Shown here: in pieces, positions 40,293 through 45,664 of the stretch
Numbering within the stretch: position 1 is the first letter of the stretch
Layout: every line of letters begins with the position of its first letter
Source of the DNA: Clostridiales bacterium
GTDB lineage: Bacteria > Bacillota > Clostridia > Oscillospirales > Butyricicoccaceae
Assembly: GCA_019421385.1 (NCBI GenBank)
Contig: JAHZFK010000014.1
Coordinates: 1 to 45,664 of the forward strand
Direction of reading: 5' to 3'
Length of the DNA stretch: 45,664 nt
The notes under the pieces: model-generated
The model's database searches: none
What the model saw: the letters and a program-made list of their open reading frames with translations, nothing else
Told to the model about the DNA's origin: nothing
Program-made: the position numbers and the translations under genes

Positions 40293-42281
40293 ATGGATGC
40301 CCTCGGGCAGATCACCGCATTGCGTGAAAAGCTGCGGTATCACAACGAAAAATATTATAACGAAGATGCACCGGAGATTTCGGATTACGAATATGATATG
40401 ATGCAGCGCGAGCTGCGCGCTTTGGAGGCTGCGCATCCGGAATTCGCGGATGCGGACTCCCCGACGCAGCGCGTCGGCGGCACGGCATCCGGACGGTTCG
40501 CCAAGGTCACACATGCGTATCCGCTGGAAAGTTTGCAGGATGTTTTTTCCTTTGACGAGCTTTCCGAGTTTTACGGCCGCGTGGAAGGCGCGGTCGGGCA
40601 GGCGGAATATGTGGTCGAGTATAAAATCGACGGCCTTTCGGTTGCGCTGGAATATGTTGACGGTGTATTCGTGCGCGGTGCGACGCGCGGCGACGGGCAG
40701 GTTGGCGAGGATGTAACCGCGAACCTCAAAACGATTAAGGATATTCCGCAAAAGCTGGAAAACGCGCCGCCGCATTTGATTGTGCGCGGCGAAGTGTATA
40801 TGAAAAAGTCAGTGTTCGATGCGCTTAATGCGGAACTCGAACTGCACGAAAAGCCGCTGCTCGCCAATCCGCGCAACGCGGCGGCGGGTTCGCTGCGGCA
40901 GAAGGACAGCAAGATCACCAAGCAGCGCAAGCTGTCGATTTTCTGCTTCAACATCCAGAATGCGGACGAGCTACCGCTGACCAGTCACACGGATTCGCTG
41001 GATATGCTGAAATCGCTCGGCTTTCCGGTCAGCCCGCGCTATCCGGTCTATACCGATCCGGCGGACGTACAGCGGGAGATCGAGAATATGGGCGAGACGC
41101 GCGGCGAACTGGATTTCGATATCGACGGTGCGGTTGTCAAGGTCAATTCATTTGCACAGCGGCAGACACTTGGCTCGACGGCCAAGTTTCCGCGCTGGGC
41201 AGCGGCGTATAAATACCCGCCCGAAGTCAAGCAGACTTTGCTTAAGGATATCATCATTTCGGTCGGGCGCACGGGTGTTTTAACGCCCAATGCGGTACTC
41301 GAACCGGTGCGGCTTGCGGGTACGACCGTGTCGCGCGCGACGCTGCACAACCGCGACTTTATCCGCCAGCTCGATGTACGGGTGGGGGATACGGTTTCGG
41401 TGCGCAAGGCGGGTGAGATCATTCCGGAGATCATCGGGGTGGCGCTCGACAAGCGTCCTGCGGACGCGCAGCCGTATGAAATGCCGAAGTTCTGTCCGGT
41501 GTGCGGCGCGCCGGTTTATGACGACGAGGAAGAAGCCGCCATCCGCTGCACGGGTGCGGCATGTCCTGCGCAGCTGTTGCGCAATCTGATGCATTTTGCT
41601 TCGCGCGACGCAATGGACATTGACGGCTGCGGCGAAGGCAACCTGCAAAAGCTGATTGATGCGGGGCTGGTCAAGTCTGCTGCGGATTTGTATGACCTGA
41701 CGGTGGAACAGCTGTTGCCACTTGGCAAAAAGGTGGATACTTGGGCAAATAACTTGCTGCGCGGCATTGAGGCGAGCAAAACGCGCGACCTGTCGCGGCT
41801 GCTGTTTGCGTTCGGCATTCGGCATGTTGGCCAGAAGGCGGGCAAGATACTGTCGAACCATTTCGGCAGTTTGGATGCGCTGCTCGCGGCATCGGTCGAG
41901 GAAATGACCGAGATTCGAGACATCGGCAAGACGACCGCAGAGAGCATTGCGGCGTGGCGCGAACTCGATCAGTCGAAAGAACTGATTGAGAAGCTGCGTG
42001 CGGCGGGCGTCAACTTCATCGGGGAAAAGACAGCGAAAAGCGATTTGCTTGCGGGTAAGACGATCGTTGCCACCGGCAGCCTGACGCTCTATACCCGCAA
42101 GGAGATCAACGATCTCATTGAGTCGCTCGGCGGCAAGGCAGCCGGGTCGGTCTCCAAGAAAACAAGCTATGTGGTGGCTGGGGAAAACGCAGGCAGCAAG
42201 CTGCAAAAAGCAGCGGAGCTTGGCATCCCAGTTTTAACAGAGGAAGAATTCAAAAATATGATACAGCAGGAGGAACTTTGA
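40293..42281 (+). CDS. ligA: NAD-dependent DNA ligase
   Basis: A 662-residue replicative ligase sealing nicks with NAD. Domains in order: Ia (1-60, with YHNEKYYNEDAPEISDYEYD), the adenylation domain with nucleophile Lys111 in KIDG, an OB fold, a four-Cys zinc finger (CPVC about 400 and CTGAACP about 420), helix-hairpin-helix repeats (about 440-575) and a C-terminal BRCT domain (about 585-662). Full length. The ATG has AAGGGG upstream; gatC begins one base after its stop. Confidence 0.97.
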   Translation: MDALGQITALREKLRYHNEKYYNEDAPEISDYEYDMMQRELRALEAAHPEFADADSPTQRVGGTASGRFAKVTHAYPLESLQDVFSFDELSEFYGRVEGAVGQAEYVVEYKIDGLSVALEYVDGVFVRGATRGDGQVGEDVTANLKTIKDIPQKLENAPPHLIVRGEVYMKKSVFDALNAELELHEKPLLANPRNAAAGSLRQKDSKITKQRKLSIFCFNIQNADELPLTSHTDSLDMLKSLGFPVSPRYPVYTDPADVQREIENMGETRGELDFDIDGAVVKVNSFAQRQTLGSTAKFPRWAAAYKYPPEVKQTLLKDIIISVGRTGVLTPNAVLEPVRLAGTTVSRATLHNRDFIRQLDVRVGDTVSVRKAGEIIPEIIGVALDKRPADAQPYEMPKFCPVCGAPVYDDEEEAAIRCTGAACPAQLLRNLMHFASRDAMDIDGCGEGNLQKLIDAGLVKSAADLYDLTVEQLLPLGKKVDTWANNLLRGIEASKTRDLSRLLFAFGIRHVGQKAGKILSNHFGSLDALLAASVEEMTEIRDIGKTTAESIAAWRELDQSKELIEKLRAAGVNFIGEKTAKSDLLAGKTIVATGSLTLYTRKEINDLIESLGGKAAGSVSKKTSYVVAGENAGSKLQKAAELGIPVLTEEEFKNMIQQEEL

Positions 42282-42282
42282 C

Positions 42283-42570
42283 ATGGCAATTTCCAGAAAA
42301 GAAATTGAGCACATCGCATCCCTTGCGCGTCTGGACTCGACGGGCGGCATTTTCGACCGTCTTGCGGACGACATGCAGGGCATCATCGGCATGGTGGACA
42401 AGCTGGCAGAGCTGGACCTTGGCGATATCACGGATGTCATCAACACCGAGCGCAAGAATGCGTTCCATGAGGACGTAGTCGTGCAGGAGTACACGCCCGA
42501 TCAGCTCATCGAGCCGAACGCGCCGGACTTTCAGGCGGGCGGCGTAGCCGTGCCGCGCGTGGTAGAATAA
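42283..42570 (+). CDS. gatC: Asp/Glu-tRNA amidotransferase subunit C
   Basis: A 95-residue GatC with IEHIASLARLD near the N-terminus and a Pro-rich wrapping tail that stabilises the GatA-GatB pair. AGGAGG precedes the ATG, inside the ligA end. First of gatCAB. Confidence 0.94.
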   Translation: MAISRKEIEHIASLARLDSTGGIFDRLADDMQGIIGMVDKLAELDLGDITDVINTERKNAFHEDVVVQEYTPDQLIEPNAPDFQAGGVAVPRVVE

Positions 42571-42585
42571 GGGGGATAGGTAACT

Positions 42586-44055
42586 ATGGCACTTTATGAG
42601 AAAACAGCGGCCGAGCTTTCCAAAATGCTCGCCGATAAGGAAATTTCCGCTGTAGAGCTTGCGCAGGATGTTTTCGCCCGCACGAAAGCGGTCGAGGACA
42701 AGGTGCAGGGCTATGTGACGGTCGCGGAAGAGTCTGCGCTCGCGCAGGCGGCCGAAGTGGACAAGAAGCGCGCCGCGGGCGAGGAACTGTTTGCGCTGGC
42801 AGGCATCCCGGTTGCTGTCAAGGACAACATCTGCACCAAGGGTACGCTGACCACCTGTGCATCCAAGATGCTGTATAACTTCAAGCCGCCGTACAACGCG
42901 ACGGTGGTCGAAAAGCTTGCTGCGCATGACGTGGTCATGACCGGCAAGGCGAATATGGACGAATTTGCAATGGGTTCGTCCTGTGAAAACTCGGCTGCAC
43001 ACCCGACCCACAACCCGCACGGCTTGAACCGCGTACCGGGTGGCTCGTCCGGCGGTTCGGCGGCAGTCGTTGCGGCGGGCGAGGTTCCGCTGTCGCTCGG
43101 TTCGGATACCGGCGGCTCGATCCGTCAGCCGGCATCCTTCTGCGGCGTGGTCGGCCTCAAGCCGACCTATGGCGCAGTTTCCCGTTATGGCCTGATTGCA
43201 TTTGCATCTTCGCTTGACCAGATCGGCCCGTTCGGCCGCTCGGTGGAGGACGTGGCGATGCTGCTCGACGCCATCACTGGACATGACCCGATGCATGACT
43301 CGACTTCGGTCAAAACGCCGTTTGAAGGCTCGACCCGTGCAAACCTGAACGCGGATATCAAGGGCATGAAGATCGGTCTGCCCAAGGAATATTTCGGCGC
43401 GGGCATTTCGGACGCGGTTCGTGAGAGCGTGCTTGCCGCTGCCGAAACCTACAAGAACCTCGGCGCAGAGGTGTTCGAGATTTCGCTGCCGCTGGTTGAA
43501 TACGCGCTGCCGGTGTACTACATCCTGTCGTCGGCCGAGGCGTCCTCCAATTTGGCGCGTTTTGACGGCGTCAAGTACGGTTATCGCACTCCGAACGCGG
43601 GCGACGATCTGATTGCGCTGTACACCAAGAGCCGCTCGGAGGGCTTCGGCGCAGAGGTGCAGCGCCGCATCATGCTGGGCACCTATGTGCTGTCCTCCGG
43701 CTACTATGACGCATATTACAAGAAGGCACGCGCGGCGCAGCGTAAGATTCGCGAGGAGTTCGCCAATGCGTTTGAGAAGTGCGACGTTATCCTGACGCCG
43801 GTTGCGCCCACTACGGCCTATGAAATGGGCTCCAAGACGACCAATCCGCTCGAGATGTATGCGGGCGATATCTGCACGGTATCGGTCAATATCGCGGGCC
43901 TGCCGGGGCTGGTGCAGCCCTGCGGCTTTGACGCGGACAAAATGCCGATTGGTATGCAGCTCATCGGGCCGCGCTTCGGTGAGCAGAAGCTGCTGGACGC
44001 TGGCCTAGCATTTGAGCAGGCATCAGGCCTCAAGAACATCATCGCGGCACTGTAA
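42586..44055 (+). CDS. gatA: Asp/Glu-tRNA amidotransferase subunit A
   Basis: A 489-residue amidase that frees ammonia from glutamine. The Ser-cisSer-Lys triad is complete: Lys79 (GIPVAVKDN), Ser154 (GGSSGGSAA) and Ser178 (GSDTGGSIRQPA). With GatB and GatC it turns misacylated Glu-tRNA(Gln) or Asp-tRNA(Asn) into the correct forms. Starts 15 bases after gatC. Confidence 0.97.
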   Translation: MALYEKTAAELSKMLADKEISAVELAQDVFARTKAVEDKVQGYVTVAEESALAQAAEVDKKRAAGEELFALAGIPVAVKDNICTKGTLTTCASKMLYNFKPPYNATVVEKLAAHDVVMTGKANMDEFAMGSSCENSAAHPTHNPHGLNRVPGGSSGGSAAVVAAGEVPLSLGSDTGGSIRQPASFCGVVGLKPTYGAVSRYGLIAFASSLDQIGPFGRSVEDVAMLLDAITGHDPMHDSTSVKTPFEGSTRANLNADIKGMKIGLPKEYFGAGISDAVRESVLAAAETYKNLGAEVFEISLPLVEYALPVYYILSSAEASSNLARFDGVKYGYRTPNAGDDLIALYTKSRSEGFGAEVQRRIMLGTYVLSSGYYDAYYKKARAAQRKIREEFANAFEKCDVILTPVAPTTAYEMGSKTTNPLEMYAGDICTVSVNIAGLPGLVQPCGFDADKMPIGMQLIGPRFGEQKLLDAGLAFEQASGLKNIIAAL

Positions 44056-44070
44056 GGGAGGAATCGACAA

Positions 44071-45495
44071 ATGAAATATCAAGCTGTCATCGGCCTTGAG
44101 GTGCATGCGGAGCTGTCCACCAAGAGCAAGATTTACTGCTCGTGCTCGACTTCGTTCGGCGCACCGATCAATACACACACCTGCCCGGTCTGCACCGGTA
44201 TGCCGGGCGCGCTGCCTGTGCTCAACAAGCAGGTAGTACACTATGCGGCCAAGATGGGCAAGGCGACCGGCTGCACGGTCAACCAGCTCTGCAAGGCCGA
44301 CCGTAAGAACTATTTTTACCCCGATTTGCCTAAGGCGTACCAGATTTCGCAGTTTGATGTACCGATTTGCGAAAACGGCGAGGTGTTCTTCTACGTCGAC
44401 GGCGAGAAGAAGTCCTGCCGTCTGGAGCGCATCCACTTCGAGGAGGACGCAGGCAAGCTGCTGCACGACGAGATCGACGGCACGGTTGTCGACTTCAACC
44501 GCTGCGGCGTGCCGCTGATCGAAATGGTCACCAAGCCCGACCTGCATTCCTCGGCGGAAGCGAAGGAATTCCTCGAAATGATCAAAACCACGCTGTCTTA
44601 CCTCGATATCTGCGACTGTAAGATGGAGGAAGGCTCGATTCGCTGCGACGTGAACGTCTCCATCCGTCCGGAAGGCTCGGAGGAATTGGGCACGCGCGTC
44701 GAGATGAAGAACATCAACACCTTCTCGGGCGCGGTACGCGCAATCGATTATGAGATTGCCCGCCAGATCGAAGTGGTCGAGAACGGTGGCGAGATTCAGC
44801 AGGAGACCCGTCGCTGGGATGATGTGAAGCTGAAGAATACGGTCATGCGCACCAAGGAGGACGCGCAGGACTATCGTTATTTCCCCGATCCGGACTTGAT
44901 CGCGGTGGAAATTTCGGACGAGTGGATGCAGCAGATCGAGAGCGAAATTCCAGAACTGCCGATCTCGCGCTATGAGCGTTACCTCAATGAGTATGGCATG
45001 ACCGCAATGGAAGCACGTCTGATTTCGGATAGCTTTGCCAAGGCGGAGCTGCTCGACGCGGCAGCAAAGCAGGTCAAGCCCAAGGCGGCGGCAAACTGGA
45101 TTCTGTCCGACATTTCCAAGTACCTCAACGACAAGGGCGTGGAGTTGCCGGATACCAAGCTAACCGCAGACAAGCTGGTTGATCTGGTCAAGCTGATTGA
45201 GGCTGGCACGATTTCGGGCGCGGCAGGTAAGAAGGTACTGCCGAGCATGTTTGAGACTGACGAAACGGTTGAAGCAATCGTCGAGCGCATGGGCCTCAAG
45301 CAGGTGTCCGACGAGGGCGCAATCCTCGCCATCGTGCAGGACGTGATCGCGAAGAACGAAAAGGCCGTCGCGGACTTCAAGGCAGGCAAGAACGTCACCG
45401 GCTTCCTTGTGGGCCAGTGCATGAAGGCCTCCAAGGGTCAGGGCAACCCGCAGATCATCAACAAGCTGATCGCGCAGGAGCTGGCTAAGCTGTAA
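44071..45495 (+). CDS. gatB: Asp/Glu-tRNA amidotransferase subunit B
   Basis: A 474-residue subunit that binds the tRNA, phosphorylates the misacylated amino acid and amidates it. IGLEVHAELSTKSKIYCSCS and THTCPVCTGMPGALPVLN carry the four-Cys zinc site; the C-terminal YqeY-like tail domain runs from about 330 to the end. AGGGAGG precedes the ATG, 15 bases after gatA. Confidence 0.97.
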   Translation: MKYQAVIGLEVHAELSTKSKIYCSCSTSFGAPINTHTCPVCTGMPGALPVLNKQVVHYAAKMGKATGCTVNQLCKADRKNYFYPDLPKAYQISQFDVPICENGEVFFYVDGEKKSCRLERIHFEEDAGKLLHDEIDGTVVDFNRCGVPLIEMVTKPDLHSSAEAKEFLEMIKTTLSYLDICDCKMEEGSIRCDVNVSIRPEGSEELGTRVEMKNINTFSGAVRAIDYEIARQIEVVENGGEIQQETRRWDDVKLKNTVMRTKEDAQDYRYFPDPDLIAVEISDEWMQQIESEIPELPISRYERYLNEYGMTAMEARLISDSFAKAELLDAAAKQVKPKAAANWILSDISKYLNDKGVELPDTKLTADKLVDLVKLIEAGTISGAAGKKVLPSMFETDETVEAIVERMGLKQVSDEGAILAIVQDVIAKNEKAVADFKAGKNVTGFLVGQCMKASKGQGNPQIINKLIAQELAKL

Positions 45496-45539
45496 GTTGT
45501 TTTTTCGATTTGTTCACGCGACAAGCGGAGGTGCTTGCT

Positions 45540-45664
45540 GTGAAAAAATTAGGTTGGATAGGGATTGTTCTCGTTTTTGTTTTTTCATTGGCTGCCTGCG
45601 GTTCGAAAGAGCCGCAGGAGATGGTCTCGGAAGCACTTGGGGTGGATGCTTCCACCGGCAGCAC
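45540..45664 (+). CDS. Lipoprotein, partial at window edge
   Basis: Only the first 41 codons are in the window. From a GTG with GGAGGT eight bases upstream it reads as a lipoprotein signal: basic start MKKLG, a hydrophobic core and lipobox LAAC, then a polar stretch (GSKEPQEMVSEALGVDAS). The mature function cannot be seen. It follows gatB after 44 bases without a terminator. Confidence 0.75.
   Translation, partial: MKKLGWIGIVLVFVFSLAACGSKEPQEMVSEALGVDASTGS

Noticed and set aside
1..45664. CRISPR array, insertion sequence, prophage or rRNA genes
   Set aside because: No regularly spaced direct repeats, transposase, integrase, phage structural gene or rRNA sequence was seen on either strand.

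Overview
The window looks like a chromosomal segment of an endospore-forming, moderately G+C-rich Clostridia member, most likely an Oscillospiraceae/Butyricicoccaceae-type gut anaerobe. The reasons are the in-frame IspH-ribosomal protein S1 fusion, the sporulation genes ytfJ and yunB, a GatCAB amidotransferase, strong Shine-Dalgarno sites, frequent GTG/TTG starts and many short U-tailed terminators. The taxon is an inference; no rRNA gene is present.

Region 1 (14-12847) starts with a tRNA-Leu(GAG) and then holds a dense molybdenum-selenium block. A minus-strand operon reads MoeA-like protein, moaA, MOSC-MogA fusion, modA, modB, modC, xdhC. Divergent to it are a one-domain ModE-type regulator and yqeB. 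Next come a minus operon yedE, yedF, Se/S-carrier-like DUF3343, yqeC, then a plus-strand EF2568-type cysteine desulfurase facing a convergent selD. Together these cover molybdate import, pterin cofactor assembly, selenium uptake and activation, and the known accessory proteins of selenium-dependent molybdenum hydroxylases. No hydroxylase and no selenocysteine insertion gene (selA, selB, selC) lies in the window. A candidate ModE box overlaps the modE-yqeB promoter.

Region 2 (12952-20796) has an EamA transporter, a YgjP-like metalloprotease and a LacI-type regulator, followed by a sucrose operon: PTS EIIBCA, GH32 sucrose-6-phosphate hydrolase, HAD phosphatase, fructokinase. A LacI/cre-type operator sits just downstream of the operon promoter.

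Region 3 (20803-28884) is accessory. It contains a glycosyltransferase-like gene coupled to an unrecognised repeat protein with a Gly/Ser/Thr/Tyr-rich tail, a divergent FkbM methyltransferase, a HIT protein, an A+T-rich WG-repeat/SLH surface protein with a structured leader, a short KdpD/KdpE two-component pair without kdpFABC, and a small membrane protein.

Region 4 (28920-45664) is conserved housekeeping on the plus strand: M50 protease, scpA, scpB, DUF2953, ytfJ, D-Ala-D-Ala carboxypeptidase, rluB-type pseudouridine synthase, RpiR regulator, BaiN-like flavoprotein, cmk, plsC, ispH-rpsA, yunB, ligA, gatC, gatA, gatB, and the start of a lipoprotein gene cut by the window edge.

The two places most worth a second look are the molybdenum-selenium block with its unusual regulator, and the glycosyltransferase/repeat-protein/FkbM locus, for which I know no described system.
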